Below the pieces are notes generated by a model. That model worked only from the letters and a program-made list of their open reading frames with translations, had not been told where the DNA came from and made no database searches. This document shows, piece after piece, positions 9,035 through 17,916 of a DNA stretch of 64,000 nt (position 1 is the stretch's first letter; each line of letters begins with the position of its first letter). The position numbers and the translations under genes were made by a program. The DNA is from Planctomycetota bacterium (lineage in GTDB: Bacteria > Planctomycetota > Phycisphaerae > Phycisphaerales > Zrk34). The DNA lies in assembly GCA_016125255.1 (NCBI GenBank), contig WGMD01000015.1:1-64000 (forward strand), given 5' to 3'.

Positions 9035-9433
9035 ATGATTGAAGGTCTGTTCAACACCGGTTCGATGCCCGCACTGGAGCGGCTGGTGCAGTTCACCAGC
9101 GAGCGCCATCGCCATCTGATCAACAACATCGCCAATCTCTCGACGCCCAACTATCAGCCGACGGATTTATCCGTCAGCGCCTTTGAAGAGCAGCTTGGCG
9201 AAGCGATCGACGCCCGGCGGGCGCGGCACGGCACGGCGCAGACCTCGACCGACAACACGCCGTTCGTCGTCGAGAAACTGCACGACAACCTCCGCTTCCA
9301 CGATGGCAACAACCGCAGTCTCGAAAATGAAATGAAGTCGCTGGCGGAGAACACGATGGCGCACAACGCGGCGCTGGAAATGCTCAAGAACCAGTTTTCC
9401 CTGCTCCAGGTCGCCATTCGCGGGCAGGTTTAA
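9035..9433 (+). CDS. flgB: Flagellar basal-body proximal rod protein FlgB
   Basis: A 132-residue rod protein exported through the flagellar type III apparatus to form the proximal rod above the MS ring. It has the conserved rod-type start LVQFTSERHRHLINNIANLSTPNY (about 12-35) and the C-terminal helix MAHNAALEMLKNQFSLLQVAIRG. Length is normal. The ATG at 9035 follows GGAG (9022-9025); an in-frame upstream codon at 8990 falls inside the sigma-54 promoter and is unlikely. It is the first gene of the long flagellar run, followed by flgC after 17 bases. Confidence 0.92.
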   Translation: MIEGLFNTGSMPALERLVQFTSERHRHLINNIANLSTPNYQPTDLSVSAFEEQLGEAIDARRARHGTAQTSTDNTPFVVEKLHDNLRFHDGNNRSLENEMKSLAENTMAHNAALEMLKNQFSLLQVAIRGQV

Positions 9434-9450
9434 TTACGGAGTGATCCACT

Positions 9451-9855
9451 ATGTTCGGCGCACTTGATGTTTCAACTTCCGCACTCATCGCCCAGCGCAC
9501 GCGGCTCAATACGATCTCCGCGAACCTGGCGAATCAGAATTCGATCCTCGATGCCAAGGGCAACTATGCTCCGTATCAGCGTCGGATTCCGATCTTCGCC
9601 GCGGGCGACCCGGCGACGGGGTCGGATCTGGGCGTGCACGTCAAGGAGATCGAACTCGACCCGGCGCCGTTTCAGAAAAAGTATCAGCCGGGCAGCCCCT
9701 ATGCGGACAAGGACGGGTACGTGAACTACCCGAATGTCGATCCGGCGATCGAGATGGTCAATGCGCTCGAGGCGAGCCGGGCGTACGAAGCGAACATCAC
9801 GGCCGCGGAATCGACCAAGAGCATGATGAACTCGGCGCTGCGGCTATTGGCATAG
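9451..9855 (+). CDS. flgC: Flagellar basal-body rod protein FlgC
   Basis: A 134-residue rod protein. The N-terminal rod motif is ALDVSTSALIAQRTRLNTISANLANQNS, and the C-terminal block GYVNYPNVDPAIEMVNALEASRAYEANITAAESTKSMMNSALRLL is diagnostic of FlgC. It assembles with FlgB and FlgF into the proximal rod in the periplasm. GGAGTGA precedes the ATG. It is cotranscribed with flgB and fliE. Confidence 0.95.
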   Translation: MFGALDVSTSALIAQRTRLNTISANLANQNSILDAKGNYAPYQRRIPIFAAGDPATGSDLGVHVKEIELDPAPFQKKYQPGSPYADKDGYVNYPNVDPAIEMVNALEASRAYEANITAAESTKSMMNSALRLLA

Positions 9856-9894
9856 TTGTGACGCGGTGATGATCACCGCCTTTGAGGTGACGCG

Positions 9895-10203
9895 ATGACG
9901 GATCCGCTTGGACTCATTGGAAAGACGGCGAATCTACAGGCCCCGACGCTAGGTAAGTCGGGCGGGAACGCCCCCGCGGAAGGCCCGAGCTTCAAGGATG
10001 TTCTGCTCAAGAACATCGAGCAGGTCAACAAGCTTCAGCAGGACGCGGAGGCGGCGATCGAGGACATCGCGGCGGGACGGCGGGATGACATGGCCGACGT
10101 CATGATCGCCAAGCAGAAAGCGGACATGGCGTTCAAAATGCTCTTGCAGGTGCGCAACAAAATGATGGACGCATACGACGAGATCAAGCAGCTCAGAGTG
10201 TAG
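9895..10203 (+). CDS. fliE: Flagellar hook-basal body complex protein FliE
   Basis: A 102-residue MS ring-rod adaptor. The signature is FKDVLLKNIEQVNKLQQDAEAAIEDIAAG followed by VMIAKQKADMAFKMLLQVRNKMMDAYDEIKQLRV, the typical FliE C terminus. Length matches the family. GAGGTG precedes the ATG. A TCAG/CTGA repeat element separates it from fliF. Confidence 0.93.
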   Translation: MTDPLGLIGKTANLQAPTLGKSGGNAPAEGPSFKDVLLKNIEQVNKLQQDAEAAIEDIAAGRRDDMADVMIAKQKADMAFKMLLQVRNKMMDAYDEIKQLRV

Positions 10204-10269
10204 CGGTCAGCCGTCAGGCATCAGCGTTCAGCCACAAGGGCTGACGGCTGATACCTGACACCTGACAGC
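10204..10269. repeat. TCAG/CTGA-rich imperfect palindrome, copy 2
   Basis: It begins immediately after the fliE stop. The left arm is AGCGGTCAGCCGTCAGGCAT and the right arm is made of CTGACGG, CTGATACC and CTGACACC words, so TCAGGCATCAGC pairs with GCTGATACCTGA at all but one position. It is related to 3048-3123 and sits inside the flagellar operon. Confidence 0.6.
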
Positions 10270-10293
10270 TTCTTTCGGCATGGAGGCCGATTC

Positions 10294-11961
10294 ATGGATT
10301 TTGTCCGACGCTGGATGACGCAGATTCACGCGAGAATGCTCGAGCTGACGCTGAGCCAGAAGATGCTCATCATCACGCTGGCGGTGGTCATTCCGATGCT
10401 GTTGTGGATGATGTTTCAGTGGGCGGCTTCGCCGGAAATGGTGCCCGTGCTGGATCAGGCGCTCGACGCCCCGCGCCAGGCGCGCATCACCGCCACGCTC
10501 GACGGGCGCGGCATCACCTACAAACTCGTCGGAGACCGAATCTTTGTACCGCGCGAGAAGCAGCTCATGGTCCTCGCCACGCTTCAGATGCAGCAGGCGC
10601 TGCCCGACGACACGACGCAGGGATTCGAGAAACTCGTCGTGGACAATCAGAGCTGGTGGAAATCCAGCGAGCAGAACCGGCAGGTCTACAACATCGCCAA
10701 GCAGAATGTGCTCGCGCAGGTGCTGCGGGCGTATCCGTGGGTGCGTGATGCGACGGTGATCATCTCCCCGCCGCAGGACACCGGCTTCGGCGCGACGCAT
10801 CAGCGTCCGACCGCGGCGGTGAATCTCGTGCTCGAGGGCGGGGCGATGGACCAGAAGAAGGTCGACGCCGTCGCCGGGCTCGTCAGCGGCGCGGTCGCCG
10901 AGATGCGGCCGGAGGACGTGAACGTCATCGACGCCGTCGCCGGCCGGCAGTGGAAAGTCCGCCCCGAAGGCGAAGTGCTCCCCGGCGACTATCTGGAAAC
11001 AATCAACGCCCAGGAAAAATACGTCCGCGAGAAAATCGGCCGGGCGCTGGGCTACATCAACAACGTCATCGTCGCCGTGAACGTCGAAGTCGACATCACC
11101 CAGCGTAAGGCCAACACGCGCAGCTACGACAAGGACAAGAGTCTGACGCTGCCCAATCACGAAAAGACGCAGAGCACCGAGACGTCGTCGACGGAAGGCA
11201 ACGGCGGGGAGCCGGGCGTACGCTCCAACGCCGGAGCCGCCAACGCCGGCGCGACGATCATCGCCTCCAACGGCGGCAGCAAATCGACCAGCGAGACGAC
11301 CGAGACGGAGTCCAACACGTTTGCGGGTGAAACGACGGAGGAATCCGTCAATCCCGGCGGCGCGCCGACGCGAATCAGCGCGACGGTCAACATCCCGCGC
11401 AGCTATTTCGTGATGCTTTTCAAGCAGGGCAAGGCCGCCGATACGCCCGAGCCGACGGATGAGGCGCTGACGCCGATCGTCGATGCGGCGCTTCAGCGGA
11501 TCAAGAAGCAGGTCGAGCCGCTGGTGGCGACGGCCAAGGCGCCGGGCGAAGTCGTGGTGGACATGTTCCCCGACGGCGGCGCCGGCTTCGGCGGACCCGG
11601 CGGCACCGCCGCGCCGGCCGGATTCAGTAGCACGCTCATGGCGACCGGCTCGATGAAAATGATCAGTCTCGGTGCGCTGGCGCTGACGGCGGTGGGGCTC
11701 ATGTTGCTGATGGTGCGCAAGGCCAATCAGAAACCGCCGGTCCCGACCTTGCAGGAACTGGCGGGTCTGCCGCCGAAGGTGATGACGGAGGACGAGTTCA
11801 TCGGGCAGGCGGACGAGGCCGACCCGGCGATGACGGGCGTCGAGCTTGACGAATCGGAGATCCGTCACCGCAAGCTCACCGAGCAGGTCAACGACATGGT
11901 GACGGCCAATCCGTCGGAAGTGGCGGCATTGCTCGGGCGGTGGGTGAACAAGACCGAATGA
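10294..11961 (+). CDS. fliF: Flagellar MS-ring protein FliF
   Basis: A 555-residue inner-membrane ring protein. The first membrane helix is at about 23-42 (KMLIITLAVVIPMLLWMMF). The periplasmic ring-building modules follow (YRQ/secretin-like region AINLARESLEKTI equivalent: NRQVYNIAKQNVLAQVLRA, with NLVLEGGAMDQKKVDAVAGLVSGAV). A Gly/Ser/Thr-rich loop lies at about 285-350, and the second membrane helix (MKMISLGALALTAVGLMLLM) precedes a cytoplasmic tail that binds FliG. The family is usually 530-570 residues. GGAGG precedes the ATG at 10294. It is followed by fliG after 28 bases. Confidence 0.94.
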   Translation: MDFVRRWMTQIHARMLELTLSQKMLIITLAVVIPMLLWMMFQWAASPEMVPVLDQALDAPRQARITATLDGRGITYKLVGDRIFVPREKQLMVLATLQMQQALPDDTTQGFEKLVVDNQSWWKSSEQNRQVYNIAKQNVLAQVLRAYPWVRDATVIISPPQDTGFGATHQRPTAAVNLVLEGGAMDQKKVDAVAGLVSGAVAEMRPEDVNVIDAVAGRQWKVRPEGEVLPGDYLETINAQEKYVREKIGRALGYINNVIVAVNVEVDITQRKANTRSYDKDKSLTLPNHEKTQSTETSSTEGNGGEPGVRSNAGAANAGATIIASNGGSKSTSETTETESNTFAGETTEESVNPGGAPTRISATVNIPRSYFVMLFKQGKAADTPEPTDEALTPIVDAALQRIKKQVEPLVATAKAPGEVVVDMFPDGGAGFGGPGGTAAPAGFSSTLMATGSMKMISLGALALTAVGLMLLMVRKANQKPPVPTLQELAGLPPKVMTEDEFIGQADEADPAMTGVELDESEIRHRKLTEQVNDMVTANPSEVAALLGRWVNKTE

Positions 11962-11989
11962 GGCGCCGGGCGCAGCCGGTGCGACAACT

Positions 11990-13021
11990 ATGCCCAAAGT
12001 TTCGAAAATCGAGAAGATCGAAGACCTCAACGGCATTCAGAAAGCCGCGGTGCTGATGCTGGCGCTGGGTCAGGAAGCGGCGGGGGCGATTCTCTCGAAC
12101 ATGGGCGAAGGCGCGATCGAAGACATTTCGCGCGAACTGGCGTCGATCGGATCGGTCCCGCCGATGGTCCGCCGGCAGGTCGTCGAGGAGTTTTACAATG
12201 TGCTCATGGCCCAGGCATGGGCCACCGAAGGCGGACTCGACTACGCCAAGAATCTCCTGAAAAACAATGTCAATCCCGAACTGGCGTCGAAGATCATCGG
12301 CCAGATTTCATCGCACGTGCAGCGCACGCCCTTCGCCTTCCTCCAGAAAGCCGAGAGCGAAAACCTGCTCACGTTCATTCAGGACGAGCACCCGCAGACG
12401 ATCTCGCTGATTCTCTCGCATCTGCCGTATCACAAGGCCTCGGAAATCCTGGCGGGCTTGCCCAGCCAGAAGCAGATCGAAGTCGTCAAGCGCGTCGCGA
12501 ACATGGAGCAGACCAACCCCGAAGTCATCCGCGAAGTCGAGAAGGGTCTCGAATCGCGCTTGTCGAGCATGCTCACGCAGAGCTACGAAAAAGCCGGCGG
12601 CGTCGAGAGCGTCGCCGAGATGCTCAACCTCTGCGACCGCACGACGGAGAAGGGCATCATGGAGGGCCTCGAATCCGAAGACCCCGATCTCGTCGAGCAG
12701 ATTCGCCGGCTCATGTTCGTCTTCGAGGACATCCTGCTCGTCGACGACAAGGGCATTCAGGCCGTGCTCAAGGAAGTGGACAACGACGAACTGGCGCTGG
12801 CGCTCAAGACGGCCAGCGAGGACCTGAAGAACAAGGTCTTCGGCAACATGTCCGAACGCGCCCGCGAACTGATTCAGGAGGACATGCAGTACATGGGCCC
12901 CGTGCGCATCAGCGATGTGGAGGCGGCGCAGCAGCGGATCGTCGACATCGTCCGGCGTCTGGAGGACGCGGGCGAAATCATGATCGCCGGCCGCGGGGGC
13001 GAAAAGGAAATGATCGTTTAA
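11990..13021 (+). CDS. fliG: Flagellar motor switch protein FliG
   Basis: A 343-residue C-ring protein that couples rotor to stator. All three armadillo-like domains are present: FliG_N with LNGIQKAAVLMLALGQEAAGAIL, the middle domain with NLLTFIQDEHPQTISLILSHL, and the C-terminal torque domain with EDILLVDDKGIQAVLKEVDNDELALALK, the charged helix that meets MotA. Length is standard (about 330-345). It binds FliF through its N domain. Its other usual partner FliM is not encoded in this window. Confidence 0.96.
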   Translation: MPKVSKIEKIEDLNGIQKAAVLMLALGQEAAGAILSNMGEGAIEDISRELASIGSVPPMVRRQVVEEFYNVLMAQAWATEGGLDYAKNLLKNNVNPELASKIIGQISSHVQRTPFAFLQKAESENLLTFIQDEHPQTISLILSHLPYHKASEILAGLPSQKQIEVVKRVANMEQTNPEVIREVEKGLESRLSSMLTQSYEKAGGVESVAEMLNLCDRTTEKGIMEGLESEDPDLVEQIRRLMFVFEDILLVDDKGIQAVLKEVDNDELALALKTASEDLKNKVFGNMSERARELIQEDMQYMGPVRISDVEAAQQRIVDIVRRLEDAGEIMIAGRGGEKEMIV

Positions 13022-13027
13022 GTCACC

Positions 13028-13056
13028 GTTTAGCGACGCCGCTCGCGGCGTGTTTG
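13028..13056. repeat. Half copy of the GTTTAGCG palindrome between fliG and fliH
   Basis: GTTTAGCG (13028-13035) is followed by the hairpin ACGCCG-CTCG-CGGCGT (13036-13051) and GTTTG. It is nearly identical to the half copy at 34010-34036, which ends the flagellar cluster. Confidence 0.7.
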
Positions 13057-13066
13057 AGTCAATGAC

Positions 13067-13804
13067 ATGGCCTTAATCAAACGTTCCCAAGCTGACTGCA
13101 TCTCCCACGACGCGATCGTGCTGGACCTTGGCGATCTCCGCCGGCAGGCCCGCGTGCTCATCGAGCGGGCGCAGCGCCAGGCGGATGAAATCCTCACCAA
13201 TGCGAAGGCGGAGGCGAAGCGGCTCACGGATGCCGCGTCGAAGATCGGCCATGACGAAGGTTTCGCCAAGGGCAAGGCCGAGGGATTCGAAGCCGGTCGC
13301 GCGGCCGGTCGCATCGAGTCGATCCGCAAGACGGACGAGGCGCTGGTGAAGCTTCAGGAAGCATGGATCAACGCGGCGCGTCAATGGGATGCGGATCGGC
13401 GGGCGATGCTGCTCGAAGCGCGGCAGTCGATTCTGAAACTGGCGATCGAGATGGCGTCGAAGGTCGTGCGGCGCGTGCCGAAGGTCGATGCGTCGATCGT
13501 CGTGGACCAGGTCGCCGAGGCGATCAGCTATGTCGCCCGGCCGTGTGATGTGACGATCCGTATCCATCCCGATGATCGCGCGCTGGTGAGCGATGCGATG
13601 CCCAAACTGCTCGACGAGACGCAGCGCATCGAACATGCGACGCTCGTCGACGACGCCAACGTCGCGCCCGGCGGATGCGTCATCACCTTCGGCAAGGGCC
13701 GCATCGACGCTTCGCTCGACAAGCAGCTTGAACGGCTCATCGACGCGCTGTTGCCGCACGAGGCGCGCGCGGATCAGGGCATGGAGGGAACGGAAGCGGA
13801 ATGA
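13067..13804 (+). CDS. fliH: Flagellar export stator protein FliH
   Basis: A 245-residue FliH/YscL-type protein that regulates the export ATPase FliI. The long N-terminal coiled coil (RVLIERAQRQADEILTNAKAEAKRL) contains a run of Gly/Ala-spaced helix turns (HDEGFAKGKAEGFEAGRAAGR, about 62-85), a FliH hallmark. The C-terminal domain has LAIEMASKVVRRVPKVD and VRIHPDD-like RIHPDDRALV. Its stop overlaps the fliI start (ATGA). The ribosome-binding site is weak, possibly disturbed by the repeat just upstream. Confidence 0.9.
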   Translation: MALIKRSQADCISHDAIVLDLGDLRRQARVLIERAQRQADEILTNAKAEAKRLTDAASKIGHDEGFAKGKAEGFEAGRAAGRIESIRKTDEALVKLQEAWINAARQWDADRRAMLLEARQSILKLAIEMASKVVRRVPKVDASIVVDQVAEAISYVARPCDVTIRIHPDDRALVSDAMPKLLDETQRIEHATLVDDANVAPGGCVITFGKGRIDASLDKQLERLIDALLPHEARADQGMEGTEAE

Positions 13805-15165
13805 CGCTTTTCACTGACACATACCGAACGCTCGAGCACCTCATGTCGCCGGAACTGGCGGGGACGGTGTCGCGTGTGCAGGGATTGACGCTGTATGTGT
13901 CGGACCTGTCGCTGCCGGTGGGCGCGATGGTGCGCGTCGGCGGCAGGCAGGGTCACGTGTGCGGCGAAGTGGTCGGGTTCGACGACGATCAGACGTTGGT
14001 CATGCTGCTGGGCGATACGACGGGCATTCGGCGCGGCGACCGCGTCGTCAGCGCGCAGGCGACGCAGGTGGCGGAAGTCGGCGAGCAGTTGCTCGGCCGC
14101 GTCGTCAACGGATTGGGCCGGCCCATTGATGGTCGCGGGCCGTTGCGCGAGACGGTCGCGCGGGCGCTGTCGCCGAGGCCGCTGGACCCGATGGAACGCG
14201 TGTCGATCGATCAGCCATTGGGCACGGGCGTCCGCGCGATCGATGCGATGCTCACCGTCGGGCGCGGTCAGCGATTGGGCATCTTCGCCGGCCCGGGCGT
14301 CGGAAAGAGCACGCTGCTGGGCATGATGGCGCGACAGACACAAGCGCAGGTTTCCGTCATCGCACTCATCGGCGAGCGCGGCCGCGAAGTCCGCGATTTC
14401 ATCGAACACAACATTGGCGAAGCGAACATGCACCGCTGCGTCATCGTCGCCGCGACGGGTGATGAATCGGCCCTGATGCGCATTCGAGCGGCTCGTTATG
14501 CGACATCGGTCGCTGAGTTCTTCCGTGCCGAAGGGCTCGACGTGGTGCTGCTGATGGACTCGGTCACGCGGTTTTGTCAGGCGTTGCGACAGGTGGGCCT
14601 CGCAGCGGGCGAGCCGCCGGCGACGAAGGGGTACACGCCCAGCGTGTTCTCGGCGTTGCCGAGTCTCTTGGAACGGTCCGGCCGGACGCGCGAGGGATCG
14701 ATCACGGGGTTCTACACGATTCTCGTCGAAGGCGACGACATGACCGAGCCGATCGCCGACGCCGCCCGCGGGATTCTCGATGGTCACGTCGTCCTGTCGC
14801 GCGCGATGGGCAATCGCGGTCACTGGCCGGCGATCGACGTGCTCGATTCGGTGAGCCGCGTGATGAACGACGTGACGGACGAGGCGCATCGCGAAGCGCG
14901 GGCGCAGATCGCCCGGCTCATCAGCGCGTACCGGGACGTCGAGGACCTTGTGAACATTGGAGCGTATGCCGGCGGGTCGAACCCGGAGTTCGATCTGGCC
15001 ATCGAGTGCCGCCCGATCATCGAGCAACTTTTGCAGCAGCGATCAGCCGAGGCGGTGACGTTCGAGCAGTCGCGTCAGCAGCTTCTGGCGTCGGCGGCTC
15101 AGGTGATGCAACAGGCCGGTCGCCTGCGGCGCAAGGGCGCCGGGGCCGGCGCATCGGCCGCCTAA
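13801..15165 (+). CDS. fliI: Flagellum-specific ATP synthase FliI (export ATPase)
   Basis: A 454-residue F1-beta-like ATPase at the base of the flagellar export gate. Walker A is GPGVGKST (164-171), the Walker B region is VVLLMDSVTRF, and the catalytic-Glu block is VIALIGERGREVRDFIE. The C terminus has the FliI/YscN pattern SRVMNDV...HREAR and LVNIGAYAGGSNPEFD. Start codon overlap with fliH ensures co-production. Length is normal. Confidence 0.96.
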   Translation: MTLFTDTYRTLEHLMSPELAGTVSRVQGLTLYVSDLSLPVGAMVRVGGRQGHVCGEVVGFDDDQTLVMLLGDTTGIRRGDRVVSAQATQVAEVGEQLLGRVVNGLGRPIDGRGPLRETVARALSPRPLDPMERVSIDQPLGTGVRAIDAMLTVGRGQRLGIFAGPGVGKSTLLGMMARQTQAQVSVIALIGERGREVRDFIEHNIGEANMHRCVIVAATGDESALMRIRAARYATSVAEFFRAEGLDVVLLMDSVTRFCQALRQVGLAAGEPPATKGYTPSVFSALPSLLERSGRTREGSITGFYTILVEGDDMTEPIADAARGILDGHVVLSRAMGNRGHWPAIDVLDSVSRVMNDVTDEAHREARAQIARLISAYRDVEDLVNIGAYAGGSNPEFDLAIECRPIIEQLLQQRSAEAVTFEQSRQQLLASAAQVMQQAGRLRRKGAGAGASAA

Positions 15166-15192
15166 CCGGGTCAGGGACCCATGGAGCCACGG

Positions 15193-15651
15193 ATGGCGAC
15201 ATTCACCTTCAAGTTCGAAGCCGTGCTGCGGCATCGGCGACTCGTGGAAGACGAGCGGCAGCGCGCGCTGGCGAAGCTCCTTCGCCAGCAGATGATCTAT
15301 CAGTCGAACCTGCGCACGATGCAGGGCACGATCAGCGATGACAAGCACCAGATGGGCGGGGCGCTGGTGGGGCAGGTCGATGTGAACCGCATCCGCCAGC
15401 ACGCCGCGCACGTCGCGCAGGTCACCGGCCGCGCCCAGCAGATCGCGGTGAAACTGCTGGCGCTGCACCGTCAGATCGAACACGCGCGCACCCAGCTTCA
15501 GGAAGCCACCCGTCAGCGCAAGGCGATCGAATTGCTGCATGATCGCCACCTCTCGCAGTGGCGTCAGCAGATGAACAAGCGCGAGACCAACGAGCTGGAT
15601 GAAATCGCCACCCAGGCCCATGGCCGCAACATCAGGGCGATCGCCGGATGA
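15193..15651 (+). CDS. fliJ: Flagellar FliJ-like export coiled-coil protein
   Basis: A 152-residue protein that is nearly all coiled coil, beginning FTFKFEAVLRHRRLVEDERQR, the usual FliJ start; the family's central stalk sits inside the FliI hexamer. The ATG at 15193 follows GGAG (15183-15186) by six bases; an ATG at 15181 adding four residues is possible. It overlaps motE by four bases. FliJ proteins diverge quickly, so the call rests on coiled coil, N-terminal pattern and position after fliI. Confidence 0.85.
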   Translation: MATFTFKFEAVLRHRRLVEDERQRALAKLLRQQMIYQSNLRTMQGTISDDKHQMGGALVGQVDVNRIRQHAAHVAQVTGRAQQIAVKLLALHRQIEHARTQLQEATRQRKAIELLHDRHLSQWRQQMNKRETNELDEIATQAHGRNIRAIAG

Positions 15652-16358
15652 TGAAGACCGCTTTCCATGTTCTGGCGATCATGGCGATCCTCCACATTCT
15701 GGGGGCGCTGGGCTTCGTCGGATACATGGTGGCGACGGACCGTGTCAACCGCGAGCGCCTCGAAGCCGTCCGCGCGGTGTTCGAGAAGACGATCGCGCAG
15801 GCGGCGGCGGATGCGAAGGAGCAGGCGAAGGTCGACGAAGCGGCGGCGGAACAGGCCCAGCGCATCGCCGCATTGGAGGGCAAGAACGCCGGGCCTGAAA
15901 CCGTCTCGCAGAAACTCGAAGGCGAACAGGAGCGCAACGAGATCACGCTCCGCCAGCTTGAGCGCACGCGACAGGAAGTGGAGAGTCTTCAGCGCAGTCT
16001 TCAGCTTGCGCAGCAGCGCGTCGAAGGGCAGTACAACGAACTGCTCAAGGAGAAGCAGACGCTGCAAAAGCGGCTGGCTCAGATCGAGCAGCAGCGCAAT
16101 GACGAAGGGTTCAAAAAGACGGTCGAGCTTTATGAAACGCTGCCGCCCAAGCAGGTCAAGGAGATGTTCGTGAAGCTGATGAGCGAAGGCGGCGGCGAGC
16201 ATGTCGTCGCGTTTCTGGAGGCGATGCAGCCGCGGAAGGCGGCAGGCGTGCTCAAGGAGTTCAAGACCCCCGAGGAGGTCGCCAAGGCGGTGCAGCTCAC
16301 GGAGCAGTTGCGCGCCCGCGGAAGCGACCTCGTCAAAGCCACGGAGTCCGTCGGATGA
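15648..16358 (+). CDS. MotE-like flagellar membrane protein
   Basis: A 236-residue protein with one N-terminal membrane helix (about 5-28), a long periplasmic coiled coil (about 60-165) and a C-terminal MgtE-N-like/FliG-like helical domain. In that domain VELYETLPPKQVKEMFVKLMSEGGGEHVVAFLEAMQPRKAAGVL matches MotE proteins, which stabilise stator placement in spirochaetes, epsilonproteobacteria and others. Its ATG overlaps the fliJ stop and its stop overlaps fliK, so translation is coupled on both sides. The MotE name is a domain-based inference. Confidence 0.75.
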   Translation: MMKTAFHVLAIMAILHILGALGFVGYMVATDRVNRERLEAVRAVFEKTIAQAAADAKEQAKVDEAAAEQAQRIAALEGKNAGPETVSQKLEGEQERNEITLRQLERTRQEVESLQRSLQLAQQRVEGQYNELLKEKQTLQKRLAQIEQQRNDEGFKKTVELYETLPPKQVKEMFVKLMSEGGGEHVVAFLEAMQPRKAAGVLKEFKTPEEVAKAVQLTEQLRARGSDLVKATESVG

Positions 16359-17881
16359 AACTCGCGAACCTGGATCTGTTGTCGAATCTGATCGCCACGA
16401 CGCCGCCGCGTCCGGTCCATAAGGACCGCGGCGAGTTCGATGCGCATTTCAACGATGCGGTTCGCAAATCCGACGTGCCCCCGCCCAAGAGCAAGTCCGG
16501 CAACGGTGCAACCAAGAACGCCGGCGATGACACGAAGATCGAATCGGCGGACGCCTCGCCCAAGGATCGCTCGGACGTGGATGCGACGGACGAGCCCGAC
16601 ACGGAGATCGAATCGGCGGACGCGTCGCCGACGCCGACGAAGGTGAAGGCCAAAGAGAAGGCGGATGAGAAACCGGCGGCGAAGGAGGAAGGCGACCCGG
16701 AAGACGCCGCCGCCGTCGCGGGCGCGTCGGCGGTCGTGACGACGCAGGCGGAACCGACGGCAGCGGATGCCGAGGCGGAGGCGGCGGCGCAGCTCGCCAA
16801 ACAGATCGCCGCCAAACAGGCGAAGATCGACGCCGCCGCCAACGCGCGATTGAACCGCGGGCCCGTCAAACCGGCGGTGGACAAGCCGGAGAGCGAAACG
16901 CGTGGCGAAGCGGTTGTGAAGCCCGAAGCGAAACACGCCAAGCAGGCGGCGCCCATTGAGAAAAACGCATCGGTCAAGCCGGAAGTGACGCAGACGGTCA
17001 AGCCGGCGGAGGATGCCGCGGCGACCGCGACGCTGATCAAGCCGCAGGTCAAGACCCAGGAAAAGGACACGCAGGTCCAAGCACCGAAGGACGCGCCGCA
17101 GGTAAAGGCGAATGCGCAGGAAGCCGCCCCCGTCGTCACGCCGGCCGCGACGAAGCCGGTTGCGGAGCATGCACCGACACCCGATCACGACAAGGATCGC
17201 AAGCACGATTCGCGCGACTCGTCGCGTGTCTTGGAATTGAAGCGCGCGGCGAACGAAACATCGGCAAGCATCAAGATCGAAGCGCCAACGACGACGACAC
17301 CCGTGCAGGCAAGCAGCGTTCCTTCGGAGGTGCTCGCCACCACGGCGTCGCATCCGGCGGCGGACGCAACGTCCGCGCCGCCGGCGCATCAGACCGGCGT
17401 CGCGGCGGCGTCGCATCATGCGGCGGCGAGCGATGCCGACGGGCTCAACGACACGCGCGTCACGGAGCAGGCGGTGCGAGCGCTCAAGAGCGTGGTGAAT
17501 CAGAAGGGCGGGAGCGTGACGTTGCGGCTCGATCCGCCGGAGCTGGGGGCGCTGCGCGTGCGCGTGCAGATGGACAGCGGCACGGTGCGGGCGACGTTCG
17601 AGGCGGCGAATCAGTCGGTGCGCAGCGCTCTGGAGCAGCAGATGTCGACGTTGCGTCATGCCCTGGAAAGCCACGGGCTCGTCGTCGATCACCTGCATGT
17701 GCACACGCCCGCCGCGGCCCCGTCGCAGCAGAGTTTCGCCGATCAGGACAACACGCCGGACGGACAGAGCCGCGGATCGTTCGGCGAAAACCCCGGCGGG
17801 CAGGGCGGCGGGGGCGAAGCGCGGGACGGATCGGGGAGGCAGTCGAATTTTGAACGTGAACTTTTGGACCTGGTGGCGTGA
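16355..17881 (+). CDS. fliK: Flagellar hook-length control protein FliK
   Basis: A 508-residue protein. The first 370 residues are low-complexity Ala/Lys/Glu/Thr-rich sequence typical of the extended ruler portion. The C-terminal Flg_hook domain (about 372-450) contains GGSVTLRLDPPELGALRVRVQM and ALEQQMSTLRHALESHGL, the conserved switch core that triggers the change in export specificity through FlhB. A Gly/Gln-rich tail follows. Two near-identical ESADASP stretches occur in the ruler. It overlaps motE by four bases, and flgD begins 35 bases later. Confidence 0.9.
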   Translation: MKLANLDLLSNLIATTPPRPVHKDRGEFDAHFNDAVRKSDVPPPKSKSGNGATKNAGDDTKIESADASPKDRSDVDATDEPDTEIESADASPTPTKVKAKEKADEKPAAKEEGDPEDAAAVAGASAVVTTQAEPTAADAEAEAAAQLAKQIAAKQAKIDAAANARLNRGPVKPAVDKPESETRGEAVVKPEAKHAKQAAPIEKNASVKPEVTQTVKPAEDAAATATLIKPQVKTQEKDTQVQAPKDAPQVKANAQEAAPVVTPAATKPVAEHAPTPDHDKDRKHDSRDSSRVLELKRAANETSASIKIEAPTTTTPVQASSVPSEVLATTASHPAADATSAPPAHQTGVAAASHHAAASDADGLNDTRVTEQAVRALKSVVNQKGGSVTLRLDPPELGALRVRVQMDSGTVRATFEAANQSVRSALEQQMSTLRHALESHGLVVDHLHVHTPAAAPSQQSFADQDNTPDGQSRGSFGENPGGQGGGGEARDGSGRQSNFERELLDLVA

Positions 17882-17916
17882 ACCCATAACGCGGCGACGA
17901 GCCGCAGGAGTCGAAC

